From assembly GCA_030248215.1 (NCBI GenBank), contig JASANG010000039.1:124001-188000 (forward strand): a DNA stretch of 64,000 bases, written 5' to 3'. The notes beneath the pieces are model-generated. The model saw only the letters and a program-made list of their open reading frames with translations. It did not search any database and had not been told where the DNA came from. The first letter of the stretch is position 1. Every line of letters begins with the position of its first letter. The translations under genes were made by a program, and so were the position numbers. The DNA is from Enoplolaimus lenunculus (Eukaryota > Nematoda > Enoplea > Enoplida > Thoracostomopsidae). This document shows, piece after piece, positions 1-17,855 of the stretch.

Positions 1-19
1 TTTTAGCACAAGTTCATCA

Positions 20-565
20 CGAGTAAATTGCAGCTGCAAAAAACAAATTTGATAGCTGAATAAATTCAAGCGGCTTGAATAAATTCAACAAGTGTCAATT
101 AAATCAGAAGCATTCAACAACATGTCTTTCGATTAACAAACCAAAATGCCAAGATATTCAAGCGACTTGCAACTGCGTTCACGCGTACGAATTATATGTA
201 ATAGCACAAACTCTAGTTAATGATTTGCAGCTTCAAAACTGCTTTGTGACCAAACTTGCACATGCAAGTTGCATGTGCAAGTTTTCACTGCAATTACTTG
301 TATGTGTGAATAGGGCTGTACAAAAAATTTGAATTAATTCAAAAAGTGCTCAGAGACATAGTTTCCAATTGGCTAATCAAACTGCTGGTACGAAAAATTC
401 AAACAACTTTCAACGACGTTCACACGTGAGAATTAAATCTAAATTTCAGTGAATACCTAAATTGCAGCTGCAAGAAGTGCAAAGCAGTTTTGTGATCGAA
501 CTTGCACATGCAAGTTGCACGTGCATATTTTTGCTGCGAAAACTTGCACGTGTGAATAAGGTTTT
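20..565. repeat. Family L repeat, E-box-rich, two adjacent copies
   Basis: Contains two blocks with the same content: AATTGCAGCTGCAA near one side and TTGCACATGCAAGTTGCA with CACGTGTGAAT near the other. Similar sequence occurs at 9600-9785 and 45857-46118. CAGCTG and CACGTG hexamers recur. No coding potential beyond chance frames. Confidence 0.6.
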
Positions 566-569
566 ACGC

Positions 570-1463
570 TTATACTACTATTCCGGTTCTGTTCTAAGAA
601 TTTCAGATGACTTAGATACGAGGTGTTGCCAAAACTTTTGTAGGGTGGCTGTGAACCTCTGGTCCCCTTTGGCTACGGGCCTGAATTCATGTAATGGTTG
701 TCAAGAAACTATCCACAGTTATTCAACACATTATTTTATTACGACGAAGGTAACTGATTTGCGCACTGTGCATGAATATCAATTGTGAATGCAGAAAAAT
801 TTCACGGGGATCAACGACTTGGGATTTGAGAAGCACACTGAATAAAAATAACACGAAGTTTCCACGCCAAAGCGTTCAACGCCAGAGTCCAAACCATGCG
901 ACATATGACAGTTTAGAGCTATACTTTGACACATACACTTGATTTACGCCGTCTGACTCGAATAAGTTTTCGATTTTATGATTGATTAAACTTTGTTGCT
1001 TAATCGAGCCAATGTATAAAACAGGGCCGTAACAGTATTTCGCGAGCTTCAAAACACAACTTTTAGTAGATTTTAAAACGACTTGACGATAGCTATTTTT
1101 TCAATTTGACTCCAGAAAAGAGACCACACGTTACTGGTATATGTTCGTTATTAGTTGATAGTTTAGGCTTTAACAACAATTCAGTCAGGTTGAAATGTTT
1201 TACTCAAATGAAAGAATAAAGTAATTTTGATTTGTTAATTTTAAACTTTGCGTAACCATCTCATCACCGGTTGGCTACACCGGCTAATATTTGAACAGGT
1301 TCGTTGGTGATATGCACGATTACGTAAAAACATGTTAAGAAATTACACGACTGATCCATGGGAAATCGCTTTGACAACCAATTGGTTTATTTTGTTGACC
1401 TCATTGTGTTAAAAATCACATTTTAAATTTTAAGAAAAGTTTTTTTCAAATTTTAATTATTTT
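570..1463. other. Gene-free stretch
   Basis: No gene seen. Holds an isolated family A terminus (GCCAATGTATAAAACAGGG at about 1008-1026) and AT-rich sequence forming the Prospero 3' flank. Confidence 0.5.
1386..1391 (-). promoter_or_regulatory. Candidate polyadenylation signal AATAAA of the Prospero gene
   Basis: A canonical AATAAA on the minus strand about 73 nt after the Prospero stop codon, which is suitable spacing for a short 3' UTR. Single-motif evidence only. Confidence 0.45.
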
Positions 1464-7159
<5,696 letters not shown>

Positions 7160-9015
7160 CGCTTGCTGCCCAAAATTCGGCTATTTTTGCAACATACGTT
7201 TAAATAGAGTATATAAAGAAATTTGAGCATCTAAAGTCGGCAATTGGCGTTCCTACATCTATATAAATAAAGCTTGAGTGTCCACGGAACGCACGTAAAC
7301 TTAAGCATTGTAACAGCTAAATTTTACATTTATAAAACAAAAAGTATATACTTATTAACACAGCCCGTAGCCGAATAAAAGCAGGGGTATCCTTAGGAGA
7401 GGCAAAATAAATATCAGTCCCGTCTATTCGAGTCACTGCAGTACTAATATGTTTTAGGGATGTAGATGCTGAAAATATTGCAACCATTTTTGCTATATAA
7501 CAATATTATTGTTATTTCTGCAATCAGATAGACAAATGTTCTATTTTATACTACATACCATACAGTGGCGGATCCAGGATCTCAAAATGGGGGTTCAAAG
7601 TTTCATAGGTAATATACTTATTTTTGACCCATACTGTATTGTCCCAAATAAGAGGGGGTAATAAGAGTGGGGTTAACATTTTTTACCAATCAATAATAGT
7701 CTGTATCCCTAATAAGAGTCCGTAAGCGGGTAGAGTCCCTAAACGCTTGTTAGAGTCCATAAATGTAAACAAGGCAGCTTATTATAAGCTGCTTATTGTG
7801 TATAAAACAGGGAATTAAACAGTGTAGAACAGCAATTGACACTCTATATAATTTTTGTCGAGATGCGGTTGGGGGGCCCACGGCCGGGGTAGCCCCGCGA
7901 TGAAACGCCATTGATACCATAGCTAGTAACTTACCGATGACAATGTATCAAAAATCTCGAATGGGGATAGCAGGGGCAACATAACATTCATAAAAAATAA
8001 AAAAAACTGAAACAGAGTTGCTCATTAAGTTTCGAGAATAGTTTCAGTGAAAAATATATATAACAAGCCGTCATTAAATCGAGTCAAAAAATATTGACGT
8101 AGTTGCAAGCCTGGAACGTTTTATATTTCGTAATCTTTGAGCGAAAACATTAGAATTACCTATTTCGTCACAGGGCAGTGGATAAGTGTGGGGGCACTAA
8201 GAGGAAGGATGGGCCCCCATGTGCTGATTTGTTTATCCTATACGTTTCTGTGATTTGTCCGGCCAGTAGCAAGAACGGGGCCAGGGGGGATCAACCTCAT
8301 CTGAAAGAATTCTTTGAATATTTAATATCACCAGTATCGTTACCTTGACCTGACAACGCTTCTATAAAAATAAGTTCTAAGAGTTGTGGATCGAAAATGT
8401 TTGGGCAAATTTGGTTAGATGGCTACCATTATTTGTCCCAAACTTGAGGCAATAACCATAGGGTGATCAGGGGGCTCATCTACCCTGAGAAAGATTTTGG
8501 TTCTTCTTTATAAGTTTTTAAGTCCCGCATCTTCTTTATACGTTTTCGTCCCGCATCGAACGTTGTTATTTCAACCGCATGCCCCACCCAAAAATTGTTC
8601 AGCTTCCTAAAATAGGTTGAGCTGACTACAGGCCTACCTCTACTTTTGTGTCTTCCCCCTGGCAAATATAACATAACATGAGAGTATGCTAAGATGGAGG
8701 CATTTGAAACAAAACTCGAAACGGTAACAACAGAAAGTGTACGCATTCAAATTTGACAAATATTAAACTCAACAAAAATATATAACGCAACTACTCGGAA
8801 CACTAAAGCACTCAGTACACTGCTCAGCCGTAATTCTTGTAAAAACTTTACGGGCAGAATTGAATAGCATTTTATAAACTACACTGTAGGTTTATAACTT
8901 TTTGAATTCGTAAGCCAAATACTAAAAGTATTGGTCGAGATAAAACTGATTTCGCCTCAGAAGCCCACTTACCCGAGCTAAATTCTTTGGTTGCAGCCAC
9001 GCTCTCTGTCTGTGT
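7160..9015. other. Gene-free repeat-bearing stretch
   Basis: No gene seen. Holds a hAT-like terminus CAGTGGCGGATCCAGG at 7565, a family K repeat (AGAGTCCGTAAGCGG at about 7704), and GC-richer debris at 7860-7920 and 8180-8300. Confidence 0.5.
7650..7765. repeat. Family K dispersed repeat
   Basis: CCTAATAAGAGTCCGTAAGC and AGAGTCCCTAAACGC pieces recur inverted at 18408-18560. No terminal structure established. Confidence 0.45.
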
Positions 9016-9016
9016 C

Positions 9017-9252
9017 CACTAGCGGATACAGATGGAGTCGGGGGCCGTATGCCAGTGTCTGAAAATTATTTGTGCTAAAATAATAAGGTCCCTCCCTGCC
9101 ATACAATTTTTTCTCCTCAGAAATTTTTTAATGAGATTCCTACCTTGACAATAGTTCGCTGCCAATGGCATGTATATAGCATACAGTATAAATTGTGTGT
9201 CATAACATTTGCCAGCCTGCCCCTTGGTCAACAATTTTTGGATCCGCCTCTG
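9017..9252. mobile_element. Family B hAT-like MITE
   Basis: Terminal CACTAGCGGATACAG and (inverted) CAGAGGCGGATCC. Internal complement of GTTATGAAACGCAA-type sequence and CCTCAGAAATTTTTT, shared by eight other copies. Confidence 0.68.
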
Positions 9253-9599
9253 GTTCTGTCTACTTCTGTCGCTCTTGCTGTCATTTGAGAGTATATATTT
9301 TATAGCTCGAATACTGCTCGCTACTTGGCCTATTAAACAGCCATTTTCGGGCAAGTTTTCACAGAATATATAAACATTGTTTATTATACAGACGGAAAAA
9401 TATCCTACACGTTTGACGGTCTAGAATATAATTATTATATTTCAACGCCAAAGTTTGAATTTGGGACGCCGAACATCAATGCAGAGTTTCAATCCACTTT
9501 CATCTTTACGTTCAGTCGATTTTCGGGAATTATAGTTGAAACGTCAAGTTGAAATCCTTCTGTAAAAGCATCTTTGGGGCAATATTGAGCCCAATTCAA

Positions 9600-9785
9600 A
9601 CGTCCAAGTCTTAGCAGCGATAGCAGGCAACTGCAACATTTGCAAGTTATTTTTGTGTCTGGAACTTACAGTTGCCATTTGCAAATGCAACTTTTTGCAG
9701 TTTAGAACTTCTATGGTTGCAACATGCAGAAACAATGGTTGTAAAACGGCTCATCAAACTAAACTTTCACGTGTGAATTAAGCAT
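9600..9785. repeat. Family L repeat fragment
   Basis: Shares TTGCAAATGCAACTTTTTGCA-like pieces and a terminal CACGTGTGAATTAAG with the other family L copies; the left end is diverged. Confidence 0.5.
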
Positions 9786-10185
9786 GGTATTCAGTATAAA
9801 AACGCCGCTGGAAGCCGCTCGCGGGTAGAAATTCTTAAAGTTAACCATGGACACAAAAATTTAATTAATGCGGGTATTAAGGTGCGGGTGGGCAAAAAAT
9901 TCTTTCTCAGACTCAACTCTCGTACCGGTCACGACGTTGAAGTAAGAGTTTGCAATTTACGTGGAACTTTCTCGTGAAGCTAGTGCTCATGTGCCCACTG
10001 GCGAATTCAAAACGGGCCCGCCCAGGCCTAGCCCTTTCAACAGGGAGCAAAACCAAAATTTTGTATTAATATGTATTTATCACTAAAATTGTGTTTGGCT
10101 CATGGCTCGCTTCTGTTGGTAGCGTTATTTCACATAAATCGCACGTGCCTCTGTTCAAAATAGAGTATTTTACAGCCTCAGCATT

Positions 10186-10262
10186 CAGTAGTTCGAAAGT
10201 TGCAAATCATGTCAACAATTGTTTGATAGATGCTACTCACATTTGATTATTCGGGTCCCAGA
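10186..10262. repeat. Family E fragment
   Basis: AGTTCGAAAGTTGCAAATCA through GCTACTCACATTTGA matches the right terminus of family E. Confidence 0.35.
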
Positions 10263-10989
10263 TTTGATTCCACTTAAATTGTGAAAATACAGATTCAAAG
10301 TTTATCCGTTACATAGCTGAAATTATCTCCTCTCATAAATAACAAAATTTACAATTAAACTCAACGCTCGACGTATAAAATTAATGTCCGTCAAGTGACA
10401 TCGGCCCAAATGTTATGTTCCAAAACAACAGCGGTAAACTTTCATTTTTCTGAAAAAACTTTCAAATATCATAAATTAGTGTTCCCATTTAGAAAAATCG
10501 ATAAAAATGTGTAAAAAATATTTCAATGAAAATCGTTGTGTTTTCATGAATGAACGGTTGAAGTCTGAATGAATTAAGTGAAGTATTTGTGAACCAACAG
10601 GGGTACGCACAAAACAACGAATATCGGGATATGCCCCTGCGGAAATTTTCAGGAGACGAAAGGAATAACGCTGTTATAGAAGCGTAATAATTTAATCTGA
10701 TGGGTTATGCTGTAGAAATCTAGCTTCTCGTTCGGTACACTTTGATCGCAAAAATACCTTTTACATAAAGGATATACCTTCCCAGAATGAAATTTTGACA
10801 GCGTCAACGTGTAGCAATTGCTGACCTTTGAAACTGGAACAGGAAATGCGTCAAAAACACGCAGTCGAATTTTGAGTTGAAAATAATATTCTTTCCGCAA
10901 ATGCATTTAGTATAATCGCATCATATTTGATTGAAAGTTTCAGTTGAAATTTTGTAAAAAATGTAAGACTCGGACTTGAACACTGTACA

Positions 10990-11460
10990 CGTTTCAATCC
11001 GATGTTTAAAGGTTAAGGCTTAGGCTTAAGTTTAGGCTCATGCTTTTGCTTATACTTAGGCTTTGTTAAAAGCTTTTTGCAAAGGTTTAAGGTAGGTGCG
11101 CTTAGACTTAGGCAAGCTAGACTTTTCGCAATCCTAAGCCTAAACACGAGTCTTATCCTAGCCAAATCTAGTTTTTGCGGATCGAAAAATGCTTTGAAAT
11201 ATTGCTACAGTATAATGCGGTTAAGCGCCGAAAAACTCGCAAATTCAAGAGTGGCATGTGGTGTGCGTAACCTATCTGCCATAAATGAAATGACCAATGT
11301 TAAGTTTAAGGACCGTAATGGTAAAGCATATTCTTTAGCATAAACCTATGAGCATATGAAGCTTGTAAACCAAGGCGTACGCCTTAGCTTAAGCCTAAAC
11401 TAAAAATAGTCAAAAAATGAAGCCTAATCTTTTGCAATCCACCCATAGAACGTGACGTCT
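10990..11460. repeat. TTAGGC-rich region, degenerate family A material
   Basis: Several degenerate arrays in opposite orientations: GGCTTAGGCTTAAG near 11020, CCTAAGCCTAAAC near 11140 and CTTAAGCCTAAAC near 11390, with AAATAGTC and CTTTTGCAATCCACCC matching the family A right part. Confidence 0.5.
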
Positions 11461-11847
11461 CTTAAAGTAACAATGTACTTAGGTTCAAATAACGTTTTTA
11501 TCAAAATATAGCCATTCAAAGTTTAGATTCTGTCTGAAAATCGTATTTTTAAAATTGTACCTTTCTGAATTTTGGGGAGTCCTGAACCACCGCACAACTT
11601 TTTAGCTAATACCCGTCCGAACCCTCGTGCCGGCATCCCTGCCTTTAAATGCTGCATTTTATGAATAGAAAAACATTTTAATATACCACAGATTCAACTG
11701 TATTACCCAAGAAATCAAACAGTAACTATAAAAGTGCTTGGAAACACTTTAGGTTATTGCATATTTTTAATATTGAACAAAAATGGGTTAATCGAAGTAT
11801 AGTGTATCATGGTAAATATGTCACGGTTATACAGTTTGATGGGCCAA

Positions 11848-12018
11848 CAGTGCCGGAGCAGGCTAGAGTGCTCCCCAAAAATTCCGGGGTGACGGCCGCT
11901 TGCAATGATCAAAATATTTTTCAAATTTTCTGTTTAAAATCCTGTTCGGCTGTGGACCCCTCTTTGTGGTATGAGCATCCCAAAATGTGGGGTAAGGAGG
12001 GAGGCTGCTCAGACAATG
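11848..12018. mobile_element. Family G hAT-like MITE inserted in the end of a family A element
   Basis: Terminal CAGTGCCGGAGCAGGC and inverted CATTGTCTGAGCAGCC, flanked by 8-bp TSDs TGGGCCAA (11840-11847) and TCGGCCAA (12019-12026), 7 of 8 matching. The TSD is copied from the terminus of the adjacent family A element, so G inserted into A and is younger. Confidence 0.75.
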
Positions 12019-12020
12019 TC

Positions 12021-12176
12021 GGCCAATGTATAGAACACGGCCGTAACAGTAGCATAAAGCCAAACATTTCTCGTAAGAATGACCTTACAGTTAAGCCTAA
12101 GCAAGAAATAGCCTAAAGCTTAAGCTAACTCTTGCAGCCCCTCGCAGAAAACCATCCCCCTGATTTTTACTTAGGC
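12021..12176 (+). mobile_element. Family A TTAGGC-bearing MITE
   Basis: GGCCAATGTATAGAACACGG terminus, GTAAGAATGA linker, short CCTAAGC array, AGCTTAAGCTAACTC, and a diverged right terminus CCTGATTTTTACTTAGGC. Confidence 0.72.
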
Positions 12177-12215
12177 AGTTACGACACCTGTGGTATTTTT
12201 CGCTTTTCATTTACC

Positions 12216-12425
12216 ACTGATCAGGTTAAAACCGGAGCTTTGGCTCCGGATCCGGCAGAAATTCTATACCTCCGACTTTGATAAAATTTCTGCCGTAGAT
12301 TCCGTATTTCGGCCGTAAAATTTACCATTATTTTGTAAATGTTATATTGTTTGGCGCGTTTTGCAGATTTTCTTCATCTCAAGCTCAGATATCATTCGCT
12401 TGCAGTCGCACCCTGAACCTGATAT
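12216..12425. repeat. Diverged repeat with CAGGGTGCGACTG end (family J-like)
   Basis: CCGGAGCTTTGGCTCCGG hairpin near the left and inverted CAGGGTGCGACTGCAAG at the right; resembles 57273-57612 and 54830-54900. Confidence 0.4.
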
Positions 12426-12764
12426 CAAACAAAAAGTATTACCTCTATCTACATACCTCATAATCAGTTACGTGTCCAGATATGACTGATAGTTGTCAAC
12501 GTGTAATATATAATAGTGAAAAAAACTCACGAGATAAAACCTTAGCTTTGATCCCTGTTGGAAGACCTCGGCCCCGTCTGCATCCGTTAGTCCCAATGTT
12601 GAACACTCGATATATTAATACCTCACAAGCGAGCAGCCAAAATTAGAGACAAACGTAATGCAAAATTTTGGCTTTAACCCCTTAGTTGCGCAGTGTATAT
12701 ACGTTAAATAGTATACATCGCACCGTGTTTAACAAATGCAACACGTGTACATAGTACTAACTCA

Positions 12765-12919
12765 CCACAAGACGTGAGAGCCCCCTTGGGCTGGAGCGTC
12801 AAGCTCCTATAGCTGAGTGGTGATGGTATACGCCTCCCACTCCAGTCACTGGAGTTCGAATCTTAGCATAAAAGTAGGTCTCAGGGGAAATAGAAAATAT
12901 TCATGTGAGAAAGGGTTAA
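12765..12919 (+). mobile_element. tRNA-derived SINE, copy 2
   Basis: Head CCACAAGACGTGAGAG at 12765, A-box-like TAGCTGAGTGG at 12810-12820, B-box-like GGAGTTCGAATC at 12851-12862, then a tail with GAAAATATTCATGTGAG and AAAGGGTTAA. Co-linear with the copy at 1945-2096 (minus). The tRNA-like part does not fold as a complete cloverleaf, so it is not called a tRNA gene. Confidence 0.68.
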
Positions 12920-12929
12920 TATTTGTTGC

Positions 12930-13885
12930 GGGACATGCCACGGATAGGCCCCCTTTTAGATACGATAGTAATGGTCTTGGAATTTCATTTTATTGTTATG
13001 TCTCAAGTACATTTGTATTGTTTGATATTTAAGATAATCTTTATTGATATAGTTATAATCGCATTATAAATATACAAATTTTCTTAAAATTTAAACAGTA
13101 CATTGTCTAAACTGTCAATAGGCAAACTGCAATTGAGTACATTTGCGGTTAATTTCTGAAAAAGTTTGTTCTACATTTTTCCACTTATAGAAATAAGTTT
13201 TAATGCCCATTAAAATCGGTTGAGGAATGCACAGTGGTGCAGCCAGAAGGTGCCAAGACTTCATGGCTCAAAGATAGTCGTAGTGCAGCATGTGGCCTGG
13301 TTACAAGGAGTTTTTGTGGCCGTCCCATGCTCCTCCAATAACCGAAAAAAATATTTGAGTTAATAATATATAGCTAAATCCCAGCTGAGACAAAAATGCA
13401 ATTAAAAATCAAACCATATATACTTTAAAATAAATATTTGGCATAGCTTTTCCAAGCCAGATTTCAGGATACGTCCACGGACACGCTTCACTCATTAACA
13501 GGAAGCAATCGAACGCAAAAATGGCCGAGATTGAGGTCGAAATATTTTACACAAGTCTCAACTGCAGGAAGAGTCAGTGTGTCACCGGATATCTGTTTCC
13601 AGTAAGAATTGGTGTCAGTTTGCGTTTCCGTTTAGAAATAACGGAAATTCTGTTATTTTTACGCTCAAAATTATAACTCACTTACATATCTAGCAATTTT
13701 GCGTTACAGATAGGCTGTAATTGTTCGAAATGAAACAAAAATTACAAAATTCTTCCAAATTCGCAACTTTATGAAAATAACTTTATTGAGCCGTTTAACA
13801 CAGAGCGTGCATGCAGAATTGCGAAAAGCTGCCAATGTAGGAACTTGTATGACCTCAAACCGCACATTCCCGCTGAATCTGTTAT
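12930..13885. other. Gene-free stretch
   Basis: AT-rich sequence with no recognised gene or well-formed repeat before the 40-bp minisatellite. Confidence 0.5.
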
Positions 13886-13890
13886 GATTA

Positions 13891-14328
13891 TCCCCCGGTC
13901 AAAAACTTCCGGCTCATCTGTTCATTCTTATCCCCCGGTCAAAAACTTCCGGCTCATCTGTTCATTCTTATCCCCCGGTCAAAAACTTCCGGCTCATCTG
14001 TTCATTCTTATCCCCCGGTCAAAAACTTCCGGCTCATCTGTTCATTCTTATCCCCCGATCAAAAACTTCCGGCTCATCTGTTCATTCTTATCCCCCGGTC
14101 AAAAACTTCCGGCTCATCTGTTCATTCTTATCCCCCGGTCAAAAACTTCCGGCTCATCTGTTCATTCTTATCCCCCGGTCAAAAACTTCCGGCTCATCTG
14201 TTCATTCTTATCCCCCGGTCAAAAACTTCCGGCTCATCTGTTCATTCTTATCCCCCGGTCAAAAACTTCCGGCTCATCTGTTCATTCTTATCCCCCGGTC
14301 AAAAACTTCCGGCTCATCTGTTCATTCT
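13891..14328 (+). repeat. 40-bp minisatellite, about 11 copies
   Basis: Unit starts TCCCCCGGTCAAAAACTTCC and continues GGCTCATCTGTTCATTCTTA. Copies are identical except one G-to-A near 14057 and the partial last copy. The unit has no stop codon in any plus-strand frame, so the long open frame across it is an artefact of unit composition. Confidence 0.97.
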
Positions 14329-14632
14329 GTCACGAACACTTGCCGATCATTTTTTTTTACAAAATTCAAACTCATATTCATTTTTAAATTTAAAATTCCA
14401 CCGTTGACCTCGAACGCACACAAAGCTCAGCTGGACTCAAACAATCGCAAGTATACTTGTGTATTTTTAGCTTTTGTCTCCTAAAATTAAGTAAAGTTTA
14501 GCATTTTAGCGAAAAAACACTCGTTTTGTAACTTTAATATGCGGTATGCTTCAATTTTAAACTTCTTAAAATGCATCCTTGCATTTTAAATTGTCATGCA
14601 TTGCACATTGTTAATTGCAAAATTGCATTCAA

Positions 14633-14770
14633 CTACATATGTATATATCTGTATATATTCATATATAAACATTTTTATTTTATTGTACATGTATAAATAT
14701 ATATGTAAATAAATAAATGAATAAATAAATATATATATAATTATATATATAATATATATTATATATAGCT
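14633..14770. repeat. AT-dinucleotide-rich tract
   Basis: Mixed TATATA, TATGTA and AATA repeats. Confidence 0.85.
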
Positions 14771-15202
14771 ATATTGACTAACAACGCACAACGCAGCATA
14801 CAAAAGCGTTACAAAGTTGCAGTCCAGCTAGAGGTCTGTATCATTATTTTAGTTGTCCACTTCACCTTTTAGATGCACTTAAATTCCTATATTTCGCTTG
14901 CTTTAGCTGGATATTTAGTGTGTGTATTGAGTACGAAGTCCATCACAATAACAGCCAGTTTGAGTTTATCTGTACTGTAATGCATTCAGCGTTTGTATAC
15001 AAGCCATATTTGTTTGTACTTGCTTCAATAATTAGAAAATTGTTCAAGTCAACCCCTGATCAACTTCAAATTTTTGGCTGAGGTTTTGATCACTTGAACT
15101 ACGTTTTTAAAGAAACTTTTTTGAACCGTAAAAATAAAGTCACAAAGAATGTCTTGTTTTAGGTAATATTAAGATGTAGGCTTATGTTGGCTCTATGCTT
15201 AT

Positions 15203-15340
15203 TGTACGGCGTCATCCATCACAGTCTGTTACCGCGTGGTATCGCACTATATCGAACGGTGACAAACGCTAACGCACGGTGACGTACGATGACGTACGGT
15301 GACGTAAGATGACGCACGGTGACGTACGGTGACGTTTTGC
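15203..15340. repeat. Family C foldback, truncated copy
   Basis: GACGTACGGT and GACGCACGGT units repeated in tandem at the right and inverted GTCATCCATCAC at the left; terminal GCTATACTT is lacking. Confidence 0.6.
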
Positions 15341-15916
15341 TGTGGGTGGCGCCGGACCGCAGTAAAATTTTTAAAAAGCGAAGCTCCTCCCTCAATGTCC
15401 CGGTATTTGAAGTGAAATACGGTTGAACTGAAAGGAAGAAACATGTCGTAAAAATTGTTGATGTTTTGTCTTTAAAGTTTCTATTAAACGACTCACATAT
15501 TATAAGACTGTATAACTTAATTTTGACATAATCATGGTGTCAAATTTAAATTTCACGTTCTTCCGGGGTGGCATTTGATCCCTAAGACAGCATGCCTTTG
15601 CCCGCTTGGCTTTATAAATATTAAACCTACACCTACCGCTGACGTATTATTTTTACTTCGGTGTGATTTCGTTGGCTGACGGCATATGCCCTTTTAATTT
15701 GCATTCGCCGTCAGATCTGATTTCTTGCACATTTCTTCGCGTCAAATTTTCATTTCCCTCATAAATATACATTTCAACTGCAATATTAATTCTGCAAAAA
15801 TGACAGATTTATATTATATTTTGACGCTTTTATGCGACTATATTTAAACGATTGCGGCTAATGTTCAGCCGATGTTGGCCACATTGACCATAATGTTTTG
15901 ACCAATGCAGATCTCA

Positions 15917-16002
15917 TTATATATAATATATATAATTGAATATATATATGTATATATATGTATATATAATATATATGTATATATCTATATATATTATATA
16001 CT
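15917..16002. repeat. AT-dinucleotide tract
   Basis: TATATATGTATATATATG-type repeats. Confidence 0.88.
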
Positions 16003-16134
16003 AAATAGTTGAATAAGTAGAATTAATGGTTGAATAAATGATGTAAAGAAGAAGATGATGTATTTGACTCAAATGTGTGGAAACAGAGCACATTGAATAA
16101 GCGGCCAATCTTACTTTAAGGAGCTTACCTGTAC

Positions 16135-16205
16135 TTGTAAACATATTCCTAAACCTAAAAGCCTAAACCTCAGCGTAAAGATAAGTTCTACCACTAAACC
16201 AGCGC
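16135..16205. repeat. Degenerate family A array
   Basis: AACATATTCCTAAACC and AAGCCTAAACC resemble the family A interior; no termini. Confidence 0.4.
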
Positions 16206-16787
16206 TTATTCATTAGTGTAGTCAAATAGATCAAAATATGACCCGGTTACAACATGAAGTTTGAAAATTTTGCACCTTCGGTGCAATTGTTTGCTATTAA
16301 ATATTAAAAAAATTACCTAAAAAAGCGATTACTTGGAGTCTTGCCTAAACACTACACTCTTCTCGAAAAATTGAACATGTGGCGAAAAGGTTAAGGGAAT
16401 CGTACTAAGTTGAAAAAGCGTCCTTGGTTGCGGACACTTAAATATGCACAAATGTCAGGGTGTAGCCAGAATTTCATTTTTTAAGAAAATTGGTCAAAAT
16501 TACTAAGTCGTAGCAAGCAATTGTACAACCACTAAAATGTCTTATTTCCCGTCCCTCCTGTAAATTCGGAGGCCCATGATGGATATATAATATATATTAT
16601 GTCTAGCGACAATGTATACATAGACATTAATATTGGTGGGGGGGGGTGTGATTATGTTTGCAGTTGCTGTCTGTGTCATCGTTTTATGTTGCAAAATGTA
16701 TAATTTTGCCAATTTTATGACTTGATTTGATATCGTCACATTTTGAGATATAGCTTGTTTAATCGAATTTTGTTTTGTTTCTAGGTT

Positions 16788-17135
16788 AGTTTGATTGTTT
16801 GTTTGTTTGTTTGTTTGTTTGTTGGCTTCTTTGTATATTTGATTCATTGTTTGTTCGATTTGTTTGTTTGATCCATTTTTTTGTTCTATGGTTTGTTTGT
16901 TTCGTCGCTTTTTTGTCTGATCGATTTTTATACGATTGTTTGTTTTTAACTCTTTTTTGTTCGATGGTTTGTTTGTTTTGATTGACCGACTTTTGTCGGA
17001 TTGTTTCTTTGATAAATAGAGTGTTAGATCCACTGTTTGTAGATTTGTTTGGTCGATCTCTTATTCCATTATTTGTTTGATTGTTTGTTTGTTTGTTGGT
17101 TGGTTTATTTGTTTGTTAGTTTGTTTGCTTGATGG
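16788..17135. repeat. GTTT tetranucleotide repeat
   Basis: TTTGTTTGTTTG runs interrupted by GATT and CGAT units; the minus-strand open frame here is a shadow of the repeat. Confidence 0.88.
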
Positions 17136-17614
17136 TTTCAGAAATTTGTAGTTATTTTCATCATTTCAATCTAAAAACGACCACAGTGATAAAAAGTACC
17201 CAATTTAAACAAATCTCGAGCGCTAAAACGCGTGGATCGGAAATTTAGGTCTTGTGCAAAGGAATAACAAAAAGTTTAAGCTCATTCTTTAAGGATCAAC
17301 TGTGACGATTGGGTACAACAGTGACCCCCACAAAAGAAGGTATACGAAGAGAAAACAGGAATATATCGCGCAGATTTCTCAAAAAACTCTAAAAAAGGAA
17401 TTGTTACAGGTTGTACAATACCATGCAGAGATCAATATTTTTTCGCGCACAATGTTCACTTGCAACAAAATTTCTAGACGTGGCAATCCGCGTCCCAAAT
17501 GTAAAATCCTGGCTACGCCCCTGCTCGCATATGTTGAAAAATTATGCTATTTTCACCTATGAACATCGTCTTAAATAGTTAACATTTAACTCTGACTGAA
17601 TTGCAAATTGCAAA

Positions 17615-17710
17615 TTTGTATGCAAGGGTTTTTAATGACTTAAAAGTAAGGTTGAAAATTTTCTAGGGGGGCAAAATTTTTCCAAGAAAACTTTAGTTTA
17701 CGTATGAAGC
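17615..17710. repeat. Family F repeat
   Basis: TATGCAAGGGTTTTTAATGA and GGTTGAAAATTTTCTAGGGG, shared with 28288, 38400, 42550, 44690, 52215 and 54690. Confidence 0.55.
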
Positions 17711-17855
17711 GGAAAATTTTTTGGTAATTTTCCAGAAAAAAATGTCGAAAGTTACAAATTTTGGATTATAGGTTGTAAAATATTTCTGTACGCTTGAGCC
17801 AATGGGAATGGCGCCCCCTTCCACGTAACCTCTTATCACAGTCCTTAAAAGTTAC

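Noticed and set aside
7209-7217. TATATAAAG as a promoter on the plus strand
   Set aside because: No plus-strand gene follows for more than 20 kb; likely chance in AT-rich DNA.
11757-12116. 119-codon open frame
   Set aside because: Spans a family G element and the family A element it interrupts; not a gene.
12796-12870. Functional tRNA gene
   Set aside because: A and B boxes are present but the anticodon and T stems do not form properly, and the same unit with the same tail recurs at 1945-2096, so it is a SINE.
13891-14328. CRISPR-like array
   Set aside because: Direct tandem units without spacers in a eukaryotic repeat field; it is a minisatellite.
13845-14387. 180-codon plus-strand open frame
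   Set aside because: Produced by a 40-bp satellite unit without stops in any plus frame; no start context or splice support.
16542-17033. 163-codon minus-strand Lys/Asn/Gln-rich frame
   Set aside because: Arises from the GTTT microsatellite.
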